From: Aurantiochytrium sp. KH105
Lineage: Eukaryota; Sar; Bigyra; Thraustochytrida; Thraustochytriidae
NCBI GenBank assembly: GCA_003116975.1
Contig: BGKB01000090.1
Span: forward strand, 186,001 to 250,000
Length of the DNA: 64,000 nucleotides
Reading direction: 5' to 3'
In this document: positions 19,799 to 29,912 of the stretch, piece by piece
Position numbering within the stretch: position 1 is the stretch's first letter
Layout: each line of letters opens with the position of its first letter
Notes under the pieces: model-generated
The model's database searches: none
What the model was told of the DNA's origin: nothing
Seen by the model: the letters and a program-made list of their open reading frames with translations, nothing else
Program-made: the position numbers and the translations under genes

Positions 19799-22198
19799 TT
19801 ACAAACCACGTTCAGCTCGAGCACTCTCGTCGGAGTCAAGCTCATCTTTAGAAGCTTGTTGACGACTCAAACTCGGCCTCGGTCGGAGAAAAACGGCAGA
19901 ATCCATATTGTTTGGCTTTCCAGCCGTCTTGGGCTGACGCAGCATCGACACACAATTGTGTAAAATCTGCTTGTTATCCACCTGGAACCGACCCAACAGC
20001 GTGTAGAAGCGCAGGACAGAAATGTAATTGAGCTCGCAAAACTCAATCGCCCGAACTGTGGCCGTGCGAAAATTGCCCGTTAGAAGGCCAATCTCACCAA
20101 AATGGTCACCCTGGCCAAGGACGCGGAGCTCCTGCACATTGCCATCCTCTTCAACGTCAGAGCTAGTACTAAGGTCGAACTCGTGAGGATCTGGCACATG
20201 GCCAGGAGGTGTCGGCACATTCCCATCCTCCACTTTTGCTTCTTCCAACGCATCACGAAAGCTAGGCCCGTGTCGCTCTACGCGACATCTTCCGCTCTCG
20301 ATTATAAACCACGCGTCTGAAGCTTCTCCCTGGCGGATAATGGCTTGGCCGGGAATGCAAATCACCCGATTGAGCGAAGAGCACAACTCTAGCAAAAAAG
20401 CCGACGTGCAATCATGGAGAAAGTCAATCTTCTCCAGCTTTTCAAAGAACAGCGCCTCGGTACAAGCCAAGGCGAGAGGCCGAGGAAGGTCCTTGTAGAA
20501 AGGCCCTCCTCCAGAAAGCATGTACTTTTGCTTGTCAAATACATTGCCGTAATACGCAAAAATTTTGTTGCGCAACGACGTAGGAAACCGAAGATATGTC
20601 ATCTGTGCTTGCGTGTCCTCCATTACACTCGCGTACTGGTTGCTTAGCGCATTCGCGCGCTCGAGCACTCTCACAATGGTTGAGAAGACATGCGCGTACA
20701 CGCCAGCCCCAATCACGGTCACAAAAATGTACAGAATGTGCTCAACGACGTTCACCGGCACAATGTCACCATACCCGACGGTCATGATGGTCGCAATCGA
20801 CCAGTAGAGTGAACGAAGATAAGGTGATATGAGAGAGGCATCCAGACGATTCTCCGCCTGCTCGATGACCCAAGAACAATGTCGCATCCTGTGCAACGGT
20901 GACGACCGTCCGTGGGTGATGTCACCGATCTGTGCCAAGTCGCACTCGCCGCGCTCAAGCCAAATCATCCCCAGACGATACCAAAGGCAGGCTACCCAGT
21001 GGCAAAGCAACAGCACTGTAAAGAACAGACGCACAATTCGCGTTGCTGCCGCAAACTGAAGGCGATCCAGGAATCGTAAAATCTTGGCCAGTCGCAAAAG
21101 GCGCACGCATTTGAGCAAATCCGAGGCGGACACAAGATATCCAGGAACAAAGAGCTCAAATGGAACGCACGCCACAAGGTCAATCATAAACCATGACGAA
21201 ACGTACGCTCGCGCAATCACCCTCTTGTCCGTGTGTAAGGTACCCCAGGTATCAATGTGGGCCACAAAAAAGTTCTGCAAGAGATCTGCCCAAAAAATTG
21301 CGTCCGCGACTCGGTTCACCCTCTGCACAGCTTCTGGAGAGCCTGTCTCTGTCCAAAATGCGAGCTCAAAGGGCAGCATTATGCCGTTGAACACAACCAG
21401 GCTTACAACGAGAAGTTCCCAGGCTCGAAACGTGCGCCAATGCGGGTAGATGGTGAATTTTTGCACAGACAATATCAAGATCCACAAGACCTCGCTCAAG
21501 GAAACAGGCTTTTCCTCTCTTATATCTCTTTTGCTGGGGCTCTGCATTTTCGCGCGTCTTGCACAGTCCCCCGCCTGGTCTCTTTCTTGATCTTTGTCGG
21601 ACGCAGCGATTTGGAATTTTGACGACCGTCTGCCGGAAGCATTCGATTTTCCGCTCGCAATTGGCGACGTAGCATCCTCATGCGCGACTGATGCTGCGAA
21701 CTGAAGACCGTCTTCGTCTTCTGATTGAGACTTGGAAAAGATCAAGCTGTGATTTGACCACACGCCGCTCGCCCCACCCTCGTGATCAGCTTCACCTTGC
21801 TCACGCTGCTGCTGTGCGTCGTACGCGGCTTTCCAAGCTCCGCGAAGAAGCGCTTGTTCGTAATCGTCGAGGCCAGCGAAAAGCCACTCGCTCTCTTCGG
21901 TACTCCGAGAAGGTTTCTTCATCATACCAAGCTGCATTGTCGCAGTAGATGGTTGCGGCGAAGGCAAGTTGAGAAGCTTCAATTTGGAACTCTGGCGGTC
22001 CTCCGAACTCGAATTGCCACAAAGACTGCGCGAAGACTTGCGTTGTATTTGGTTCATCTCCAAAATATTTGACGCATGGGGAACCGCTGATGAGGATGGC
22101 TGTGCTCGTACCGCGAGAGCTGCATCATGCCCAGCCCGGCTGCGATGGTCATCTCCCGCATTCTTGGTACGCGACTTTGCCGTGGCTACATTGAGCAT
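19799..22198 (-). CDS. Voltage-gated K+ channel with cyclic-nucleotide-binding domain (EAG/KCNH-like)
   Basis: 799 residues. The N-terminal 230 are disordered. Six membrane segments follow (about 235-530), with an S4 helix rich in regularly spaced Arg/Lys (CVRLLRLAKILRFLDR, near 364) and the K+ selectivity filter TVGYGD at 473-478. A C-linker leads to a cyclic-nucleotide-binding domain with PGQAIIRQGE, FGEIGLL and RTATVRA, so the phosphate-binding Glu and Arg are both present. A roughly 40-residue acidic, Pro/Ser-rich insert interrupts this domain before the HFGEIGLL strand, which is unusual. It should conduct K+ at the plasma or ciliary membrane and may respond to cAMP or cGMP. It is divergent from the first member of the membrane-protein array. 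Confidence 0.92.
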   Translation of the reverse strand: MLNVATAKSRTKNAGDDHRSRAGHDAALAVRAQPSSSAVPHASNILEMNQIQRKSSRSLCGNSSSEDRQSSKLKLLNLPSPQPSTATMQLGMMKKPSRSTEESEWLFAGLDDYEQALLRGAWKAAYDAQQQREQGEADHEGGASGVWSNHSLIFSKSQSEDEDGLQFAASVAHEDATSPIASGKSNASGRRSSKFQIAASDKDQERDQAGDCARRAKMQSPSKRDIREEKPVSLSEVLWILILSVQKFTIYPHWRTFRAWELLVVSLVVFNGIMLPFELAFWTETGSPEAVQRVNRVADAIFWADLLQNFFVAHIDTWGTLHTDKRVIARAYVSSWFMIDLVACVPFELFVPGYLVSASDLLKCVRLLRLAKILRFLDRLQFAAATRIVRLFFTVLLLCHWVACLWYRLGMIWLERGECDLAQIGDITHGRSSPLHRMRHCSWVIEQAENRLDASLISPYLRSLYWSIATIMTVGYGDIVPVNVVEHILYIFVTVIGAGVYAHVFSTIVRVLERANALSNQYASVMEDTQAQMTYLRFPTSLRNKIFAYYGNVFDKQKYMLSGGGPFYKDLPRPLALACTEALFFEKLEKIDFLHDCTSAFLLELCSSLNRVICIPGQAIIRQGEASDAWFIIESGRCRVERHGPSFRDALEEAKVEDGNVPTPPGHVPDPHEFDLSTSSDVEEDGNVQELRVLGQGDHFGEIGLLTGNFRTATVRAIEFCELNYISVLRFYTLLGRFQVDNKQILHNCVSMLRQPKTAGKPNNMDSAVFLRPRPSLSRQQASKDELDSDESARAERGL

Positions 22199-23521
22199 TT
22201 CTCTTTTCTATTTGAAGCACTGTACTTTGCCCCGCGAGCGGCAATAAGGTCAAGCAAATGCACAAGTTTAGCCAGATCCACGTTATTGCAGCTCGGCCTC
22301 GCTACGGGTGAGCCCACCTCAGCAGGCGAGCTTTGCCACGCGCGCGCGCAAACGCTTTTGGCTCGCCTTGCCTACTTTATCTCATCGCAGCTGTCCTCTT
22401 GCGACTGACCTCCTATCGTAAAAGAAGAATGGTGCATCGACAGTACACCCGCCGTGTGTGCGTTCCGATGCGAAGTAAAGCCTACGAGAACACGTCGGCG
22501 CGTCTCAGGCAGACCGTCGGGCGACCGCCGCCCATTGGAACATGAAACGGTATACCAACGCGACATTGCTCAGTACACACCCCTTTTGCGAACCGGGGAT
22601 TCCTTTCCAATGGCGTCCTTTCACGGTTGACAAAGCCGGCTTTCCAAAGGCGTGGTGTACAATTTATGCCTCAAGGCCTACGCTTATTTGCAATCACCCA
22701 CAGCAGCCAGCCAGCTAACCCATCCAGCCAGCTAACCCATCCAGCCAGCCAAGCACCATGGCCAGCCAGCCAGCCAGTCTGACAGACAGCCAACGTTTTC
22801 CAAGGACCGGGGAACCGCGTCGTGCGCAGACTCGGACCCTCGGGGCAACTGCTGTTACAGGGTCCGGCAATCCGAGGCTGCATGAGCTTCTATGGCCCTA
22901 GCACTTCGAAAACGGCCGAAATTCTGACGACAAGCCGCAGTCGAACTCGGAAAATCTTGCGTTCAACGGCTCTTTTCGCCTCTGTCCGGAGAAGAAAGCA
23001 TTGTACCCTGTGTCGTATGAAAGCCGTTGATGCTCGCAAGACTACGTTGCAGCAGCCAAAAGCTTGATGCGGTCGACGAGAGGATCGCCTTCTCGCTTGC
23101 AGGCGCTCAAGCCTCGGTGACTTGGAAGTCAAGGACACGACGATGGGAAGCGGGTCCACAGAAAATTCAACCGTGCCGATCTGGCCTTTCTCTGGTCTTG
23201 TACTCGAAATCGACGTCGGTATGATGATCAATTCGGGAGCAATCCAAGAGAGGAAACGCAAGGCCAAGCAAGTGTCGCCTTTCGATCCCCGGTGTCGACG
23301 CGTGGGTCCGTTTTCATATTCCGTGGGGAAAGAAGAATGGCAATGGGTTGGAACGGGAAGTTAAAAGGGAACAAAAGGAAGGGGAGGGGGGTGTTGGTGC
23401 GATCTGGCGAGTTTGTCAGGGACGATCAGCCAGCAGAAACGAATTGGTCGCTCTGCAGCTGCAGAGGAACGAAGCTCGTTGATGGCGCCTCGGTTGACGA
23501 GGTCACACCGAGCCTACGAGA
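22199..23521. other. Divergent 1.3-kb intergenic region
   Basis: It lies between the K+ channel and array member 1 and should hold both promoters. It contains a CAGC-rich block with two 17-base units (CCAGCTAACCCATCCAG) at about 22720-22755. No gene is seen. Confidence 0.55.
22688..22785. repeat. CCAG/CAGC-rich short tandem repeat
   Basis: Repeated CCAGCCAG units contain two consecutive copies of a 17-base unit with CTAACCCAT. Simple sequence in the divergent intergenic region. Confidence 0.8.
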
Positions 23522-25180
23522 ATGACAGATCGCGTCGGTGTCTTGATGCCCTCAAGTGGGAGAGTGGCGCCGTCACGGGCACAGATTGCGCCAGCGCCAG
23601 CGCTCGCTGAAGGAAATGAGCCATCTGCACTTTCAAATGATGAGAAAAACAAACTCCAGACCGAGAAGCAGCGGCACCATGAGGTGGAAGGTACTTTGGA
23701 TATTAACGTGAGGAAAAGCCGTGTCTTTAAGACGGATAGCCTCGCAGAGCTGAGCAACGCCAATTTCTTTCGCTCAGTGCAAGGCGACGATGCAGACAGC
23801 TGGGACGGGGGGTCTCTCGCAGGAGGTCCCTTGCAAGGAGACAGTAGCAACACTGCATCTCTCACCATGGACGAAATGTTCGAGTCCAAAATGCGGGAGC
23901 TCAATTGGCGTGAGTTCGTTCACATTCTCGTGTGGACGTACAAGCTTTGGCCGTCGATCGTGCTGGTTGGAGCTGGTATTTTCTTGAGTGAAGTTCTACA
24001 TCGACTTGTGATTGGACAGCACAAACCTTATGTGCAGGTACTCGTAAGCTATGCGGTTGCCGTACTCTGTTTGACGATCGGCCTGTGCAATATTTATCGC
24101 TATATGCGAATTCCTTGGTCAGCAGCTCTCCCCACAGTTTGCCTCGAGTTTCTCCTTTGTTTCACGATCGTTTCTATCGCCGAGTTTTACTTTGAGAAAC
24201 CCTGGGACCCACTTATGACAATGGCCTACTTTTCAATCTCTTTCTGCATGTGGTCGACCTTTAGTCTGCAATTCCTGCAAATCATCTGCGGCGCCTCTCC
24301 TTTGGATATAATGCCCCATCTCGTAGCCTTTTCAATTGGCATCTCGTCTGGGTTTTCCATGATCTTTATCACAGGGTACGGGTACGTCACCTTTGTCACC
24401 TTTGATTCGTGGTTGACGGAATGGATCGTGTCGGGGCTTACGTTTCCTCTTCTTTCTGTCATCGTCGGCCGCTTGATGGTGGCTGACTATATTAGTTTTG
24501 CCATGTTATGGGCTTTTCCAACCGGATCGAGTCGAGCGGTCATGAGCTTCTTTTCTATCTGCGTCAAGGTAAACTTTCATCTCGCGAGTCAAATTGGAAT
24601 TCTCCTTATCGACTCGCAGGTTGCCTTTGCAATGGCGGTCGGTGTCTCCTGTCTCACGGAAGTCGTTGGGACTTATTTCAACGTCGTCATGACCAACGCG
24701 ATGCAAAAGCGGTCGTCGGGTATGCAGGTTCACCCAAGCAGCAGAAATATCATCTTGCACTGGATGGCACTGCGAGCTGCCGTGTCAAAAGAAAAACTCA
24801 TTCTTCACGTGCACGATGAATCGGTGGGGGAAAAGCTTGTCGTATTTGCCGCGACTGCCTCAGTAATGATGACTGTGTCGAACGACGCCAGCGTTGCTGA
24901 TGCAGATCGGCCCAGGACAATGCACAAAGTGTTAATACGAGGTCTTATTCTTTTCGCAGCGGAAATCATGCAGGACTTCTTCCAGCGCTTTGTACTCCTC
25001 CACGTGGGTCGATTGACCGCAACGGTGATCAAGCCTCGTTTCTTAACGGTCCGGGAGAACCTTAACATCATTGTGCTCATTCTCATGACGCTCAATCTTT
25101 TCAGCGTCTCTGAATGGCTCAACTGGATCAATACATGCGAGATTGAGCAAGGAAATGCTACCAAGTGTTTTGCCACGTGA
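23522..25180 (+). CDS. Array member 1: multi-pass membrane protein, unrecognised family
   Basis: 552 residues, the longest and one of the two most divergent of six paralogues in a row. A hydrophilic N-terminus of about 130 residues precedes roughly ten hydrophobic segments. Family marks: TDSLAEL near residue 65, corresponding to RSxSLxAL in the others; EWIVSGLTFPLLSVIVGR; then VADYISF and LWAFPTGSS; EVVGTYFN; the loop motif EKLILHVHDE followed by GEK; and AEIMQDFFQR near the C-terminus. The C-terminal tail (WINTCEIEQG) is unique to this copy. I know of no family with this pattern. The HxHDE motif suggests a possible metal or proton site, but that is inference. Confidence 0.8.
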   Translation: MTDRVGVLMPSSGRVAPSRAQIAPAPALAEGNEPSALSNDEKNKLQTEKQRHHEVEGTLDINVRKSRVFKTDSLAELSNANFFRSVQGDDADSWDGGSLAGGPLQGDSSNTASLTMDEMFESKMRELNWREFVHILVWTYKLWPSIVLVGAGIFLSEVLHRLVIGQHKPYVQVLVSYAVAVLCLTIGLCNIYRYMRIPWSAALPTVCLEFLLCFTIVSIAEFYFEKPWDPLMTMAYFSISFCMWSTFSLQFLQIICGASPLDIMPHLVAFSIGISSGFSMIFITGYGYVTFVTFDSWLTEWIVSGLTFPLLSVIVGRLMVADYISFAMLWAFPTGSSRAVMSFFSICVKVNFHLASQIGILLIDSQVAFAMAVGVSCLTEVVGTYFNVVMTNAMQKRSSGMQVHPSSRNIILHWMALRAAVSKEKLILHVHDESVGEKLVVFAATASVMMTVSNDASVADADRPRTMHKVLIRGLILFAAEIMQDFFQRFVLLHVGRLTATVIKPRFLTVRENLNIIVLILMTLNLFSVSEWLNWINTCEIEQGNATKCFAT

Positions 25181-26010
25181 GAATTTTATTCGCAAACAAC
25201 GATTGTAGATAGAGATGGTTTTCCAAAAGAATGCGGATCTCGCAATGGCGTGCTCGATGTGACTTCTCTCCACGCTGGGACTGGCGTCCAGGGCCAAACA
25301 ATTTGGACCCAGTAAAGGACACGTTATTTTCAATTTTAAGAAGGATCCAATAGTGCTCATAGCAGTGAGCATTGCTGCGTTTTGCTCTGCTGTGTTGTGC
25401 TGTGCAGAGCTCTACGTTGCAGCTCGTTCCGTTCGCAGAGGAAAATTCCCCTCATTATAAAGCAGATTACGAAGGACAGTTCCTTTTCAAAATAGAAAAA
25501 TAATGAGCTCCCAGACGAACGTCAAATCATCACGTGAGTTTTCAAGGGTAAAAGCACCTTATTGATTGAAGACGTCTCAAAATCATAGTTTTCTTTTAGT
25601 TTCCAGTTTCGCGTAAGCAGTGGCAGCTGACCTTCTTTCTTTCTTTTTCTCCTTTTTTTTTTCTTCTAATTCTCCTTCGTTTTTGCGAGTACAATCACGC
25701 AGCCCAAGAGCTCCGTCTGAGAACCACACTTGACGTCGCTTGCACATGCTAGGGAGATGCCCGGACAATTTGAGGCTCAGAGAGTGAGACCCGGACAATT
25801 GTTTTGTAGGAGCTTCAATTGATTTTCTGCGGGCCAAACAACGGATCTTTCTTGAGAAACGTGGTACAAGCGATCCTGAGAGTCTCCGGGAGAGAACCCG
25901 GGCGAGAACCTAAAGTAGTATGACGAGGCCAAAACCCGGTTCGACGGTACAGAAGGGTCTTTAACCTCGTTGGCCTCGGCGTCCGCGTAGTCGTCCTCGT
26001 CGTCATCCTT
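25181..26010. other. Spacer between array members 1 and 2
   Basis: 830 bases, relatively A/T-rich, with a T/C-rich stretch at 25635-25680 and two copies of CCCGGACAATT about 32 bases apart near 25759 and 25791. No gene is seen. Confidence 0.6.
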
Positions 26011-27432
26011 GTGATCGTTTTCGAAAAGCTAGAGCTCGTGGGCCGGTGCAATCTGAGCATGCAGGCATGGCGTCATCAAGCTTGCTCTAGCGTGCAGATC
26101 GCACCAGAGACTATGGTCGAAAGTTCAGACCAAGTTATCATGAATAAGCCTAGGCGACGCAACTTTCGCTCCTCGAGCTTGATTGCGCTAAAGTCGGAAA
26201 ATGTAAGCCATGTTCTTCTACGAGAAGAGCTAAAGCAAGTTTTCCTCTGGACTTTACATCTTATTCCGTCAATGCTCTGGGTTGTCTTGAGCGTTTCAAT
26301 AGACACGCTTTTCTCTGGAAAAGTCATATCCAGCGATGCACCCAGACAAGCAACCATCTACAGAGTATGCGTCTCCTTTGCGATCTTCTTTGTCTCGATC
26401 GGTGTCATGCAGCGAGGGCTTAACTTTACCAGATTTGAGGTGCTATTATCCTCTTTCGTCACGTACGGGTGCTTCGGCGGTTTGATAGCATTAGGCGTGC
26501 ATTATGGCTTCCCTTGGGACACTTTGTCATCGATGATTGCAATTAGCGCCTCGTACGGCGCTGCCTCGTGGTTAAATTTGGCCATCTTGCAGATAATGAA
26601 TGGCGCCCGAATTTTTTCAATAAAGGTTCACATTGTTGCTCTCGTGACCGGCGGGAGCGCGGCAGTCGCATTGCTCGCATGCATTGGCTACGGCTTGATC
26701 ACACAAAGGAAATACTCTTGGCATGCTGAATGGCTTATTGCAGGCGTAGCGTTTCCTCTGGTTTCTCTCCTTGCTGGACGCCTCCTCGTAGCGGACGTCA
26801 TCAGCTTTGCGCTCTTGTGGGCATTCCCCGAGGGATCATCGACGTCCGTTCTCACTTTCTTTAGTCTCGTGGTCAAGATTGCATTTTACTTGCCCGGTCA
26901 AGTCGCTTTGCTCGGATTGCGCTCGTGGACAGCTTTCTTGCTGTCGATCGTCGCCACAAGCTTTTCTGAGATCTTTGGGACCTACGTAAATGCCAAAATG
27001 ACCCGAATGCTACATCGCAAAGCACAAAGCTTCGAAATCGACGAAGAGAGTCAGAACTTTGTGCGACAATGGGTCGCAGTCCGTGCTGCTGTCTCGGACG
27101 AGAAGCTCGTTCTTCACACGCACAATGAGCTCATCGGGGAGAAAGTCGTACTCTGCGCGGCCATTGCGGCAATCCTACAGAGTGAGGCAATCTTGCAAGG
27201 AGAGGCCACCTCGGCAGGTGATCTATTGTCGCGCGGCTTGCTTCTTGCATTTGCCGAGATGCTTCAGGATTTCTTGCAACGTCGCGTGCTGCTAGCCACG
27301 GCAGGACTCTCGGTGACGGGAATCCCGCCACGTATTCTTAGCTTGAGCGAGAACTTTTGCATTTCGTGCCAGCTTCTAATGACTCTGAATCTACTGAAGA
27401 CGTCGCAAAGCCTCCTCGAGATTAATGAATAG
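26011..27432 (+). CDS. Array member 2: multi-pass membrane protein, unrecognised family
   Basis: 473 residues from the first ATG. Start at 26113 (MVESSDQ) is equally likely, because other members begin about 25-30 residues before the conserved N-terminal FRSxSLIAL motif. It has about ten membrane spans. Family marks present are EWLIAGVAFPLVS, VADVISFALLWAFPEGSS, FFSLVVKIAFYL, GTYVNAKM, EKLVLHTHNE followed by GEKVVL, EMLQDFLQRR, and PPRILSLSENF near the end. It is much closer to member 3 than to any other copy, indicating a recent duplication. The HTHDE of other members is HTHNE here and in member 3. Confidence 0.8.
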   Translation: MIVFEKLELVGRCNLSMQAWRHQACSSVQIAPETMVESSDQVIMNKPRRRNFRSSSLIALKSENVSHVLLREELKQVFLWTLHLIPSMLWVVLSVSIDTLFSGKVISSDAPRQATIYRVCVSFAIFFVSIGVMQRGLNFTRFEVLLSSFVTYGCFGGLIALGVHYGFPWDTLSSMIAISASYGAASWLNLAILQIMNGARIFSIKVHIVALVTGGSAAVALLACIGYGLITQRKYSWHAEWLIAGVAFPLVSLLAGRLLVADVISFALLWAFPEGSSTSVLTFFSLVVKIAFYLPGQVALLGLRSWTAFLLSIVATSFSEIFGTYVNAKMTRMLHRKAQSFEIDEESQNFVRQWVAVRAAVSDEKLVLHTHNELIGEKVVLCAAIAAILQSEAILQGEATSAGDLLSRGLLLAFAEMLQDFLQRRVLLATAGLSVTGIPPRILSLSENFCISCQLLMTLNLLKTSQSLLEINE

Positions 27433-28485
27433 TTTTCACTGTGGCATTAGCAAGCTGAGAAAGGGACGCGGGACGATGGCAGAGAAACTCTCGCACGAGC
27501 AATGGACTGACAGTGAGGCGCTGCTCAGGGCCACCAAGGGCAAGCTACTCTATGAAGAACAAGGGAAAGTCACGACGTCCACGAGACCTTTCAGCACCTC
27601 AGAAAGTCGAGTTGATATTTGCGTAGTGATATCTGTCCGCTACCAGCTTTCAGCTTTTGCTCGATTTCGTTGCTTCCCATTGGCTGACCTGCAAGAATGC
27701 AGACGTCGATTATCGGGTTCCTGATCGATGTGGACGAGCGATCGCTACGCAACTTGCAAAATCTCTCCGTGTCAGCTTCGCGTGGGCCCTACAAGGTGGA
27801 GAATTTGCGCGCAAGAGGTGTCCAAAGGTTGCCGACGCTCAACGGCCCCTACTCCCAAGTTTGCGGTCGGCTTTGGCGCGCCTGCAATTATGCTTTGGAG
27901 AGGCGCCGGCGCACACCGACCCTCGCGATCGACCGTACTTCGGCGTCTCTGCCATCGAGCGCACCAGGCGCGACTTCGTCTCCACCGTCCCAGGCTTGGC
28001 TTTTTCGTGTGCGTGCAGCACGTGACCGCGGTCGCACGTAGGTTTGAGTAGGCCTAGTAGCCAAGTGGGCCTAGATCCCGGGCCCTAGGCTGTCTTGAGG
28101 TCCCAACGGCACTGCATTGACATGTGAAAAGCGTCACCTCAACCTGCCCAGTGCCGCTTTGCCACTTCCTGGCAGACTAGACTACTCTCCTACACTGCCC
28201 CCGCCCACGGCGATGCTACTTCAACGACCACCAAACAAGCTCCGGCTCTGGATGCCTCGAGAAAGTAAATTATATAAAAAAAATAAAAAAAATACAGGAC
28301 TCGGATTCCTTGTAAATCCGACTTTTGCAAATCGTAGGGAAAAATGGTATTCAAGAGACGTTTTCCCGAGGATGAGAGGGTTAAATTTTAAAAAAAATTA
28401 AAGAAAAGGACACATTCTCTCGGTGAGCAGGGGTTTGGCCTAGCCAAGAAAAGACAAAATGTCGCAATCTAAATTCTTAGGCTAC
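27433..28485. other. Spacer between array member 2 and transposase remnant
   Basis: About 1 kb. Three overlapping open frames of 100-120 codons at 27660-28050 show no domain. From 28260 to 28410 the DNA is A/T-rich with A and T runs, possibly the flank of the transposon remnant. A GGCCTAG motif recurs near 28052, 28075 and 28437. Confidence 0.5.
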
Positions 28486-29282
28486 TTAGTCGGCCATTGT
28501 GTAGTCGATGAAGCCATTCTTTTCGATCACCTTAATCAATGATTTATACATGGACAACAATTCACCTTTGCTGCCTTTCTTTTCTCGAAAGAAATCGACA
28601 CCCATTCGCACGATGCGCTCGAGCACGTTCAGTCGGTGCTGAGTTTTCTGGCCATGTGGGACATGCGCATTCAGAAGTCTGGTCTCGATCTTGGGATCAT
28701 TGCGCTTGTGATTCGTCCATGTACGTAGCATACGGTTGTAATTTTCGCACAAGTTCAACTGCGGCGAGTTGGGTGCGGAACGAAGAATATGGATTTCTCC
28801 TTTGCGCTTCCCATCGCAGGTGATACCTTTCATGAAAGCCTCATAACTTGGCAGCGTCTTGAGCAAGTCATCGTCTTCCTTGAATCCGACGTGGTGTGTT
28901 CTGGAGCGTTGTCCATGATGATCCAAACTTTCATTCCTCTCAGGATCTCGATGTAGGGATCCTTTTGCAAAGTTGGAGCACTGCCTTCAAGAAGAGCACC
29001 AAGGAGGTTGTTCAGGAAGATACATAACTCTTGATGCCGATAGTTTGCCTTCCAGGCTGTTGTCTCCTGCTTCTTTCTTCTGAGAACTGGCACTTTCTGC
29101 GCGGGAAAGAAATCGGCATGGAGAAGGCCATATTCATCATTGACCGCAAGGGCGCCTTGGCATCTATGCCCAAGACCACCTATGGGCGGTGTCTTTATTG
29201 TTGCGCGCTCACCAATCTTGAGACGAATTCGAAGACGCCATCGCGGTGGTACGCATGCCAGCGTCGAAATTGGTGCTTGCAC
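28486..29282 (-). pseudogene. Decayed DDE transposase (Tc1/mariner-IS630-like)
   Basis: Two overlapping frames carry consecutive pieces of one transposase. The 5' piece (28830-29282) ends with KVWIIMDNAPEH, the second catalytic Asp region. The 3' piece (28486-28926) carries PNSPQLNLCEN, the catalytic Glu region that reads SPxLNPIEN in intact Tc1-type enzymes. The frame changes at about 28885-28905. No clear N-terminal helix-turn-helix is found, and terminal inverted repeats could not be recognised, so the copy looks dead. It lies on the strand opposite to the membrane-protein genes, between members 2 and 3. It is different in sequence from the transposase at the right end of the window. Confidence 0.75.
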
Positions 29283-29912
29283 AAGTCAATGACGCTGGTG
29301 GGGCTTCAACAACAGACGCTGGCGCAGCCAACGTTGACTTTGACGTTCTAATGGCTTTGCTAGGCGGTGGCAAGCCACTCGTGGAGCGGTTAGCCTCGGC
29401 ATTGACAGGTCTTCGCGCCTCGCCATGGTCGGCAAGTGTCATCCTCGACGCCATGCCTGCTGGCCAGCAGCCAGGCAGCTTGGATCCCTTTCGCCCACTG
29501 CCAACAACGCAGGCACGGTTGCTGGCTGGCTGCCAGTGGAACGCCAGAACACAATCGCAAGACACGCGCGATGTCTTTTGCAGCCAGCCGGCAGCAGCGC
29601 CGCTGGCGATGGCCTCTTGCCGTCGCTGTCAATGTGTTGCCTGCCGCTGCCCCTGGTGGAGGGAAAATCTTTGGGGACGCTCGCGAGAACAAAGGGCGGA
29701 TTTCGTAATCATCTTAGAATGTTGGCCGGAGAAATAAGCTAGTTCGGGAAAATTACAAGAAGAGGCCTAACCCTGATTCTGGTTTCACATGTCATCCACT
29801 GGGAAGCGGGGTGTTGAGAGGTGGCGAATAGAAGCAGCAGCCAAAAAAATAAGTATTTTGAAGTGCATCTTCCACTCTTGCAGCGCCAGCTCATGAAACG
29901 GAAGTAGCTGGT
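29283..29912. other. Spacer between transposase remnant and array member 3
   Basis: 630 bases. GC-rich DNA at 29340-29700 contains GCTGGCCAGC-type palindromes and repeated GCCAGG/GGCTGGC. It may be part of the decayed transposon or foreign filler. No gene is supported. Confidence 0.45.

Noticed and set aside
27657-28051. Three overlapping + frames of 107-122 codons after array member 2
   Set aside because: All three frames are open over the same DNA, none resembles the array family, and none shows a motif.
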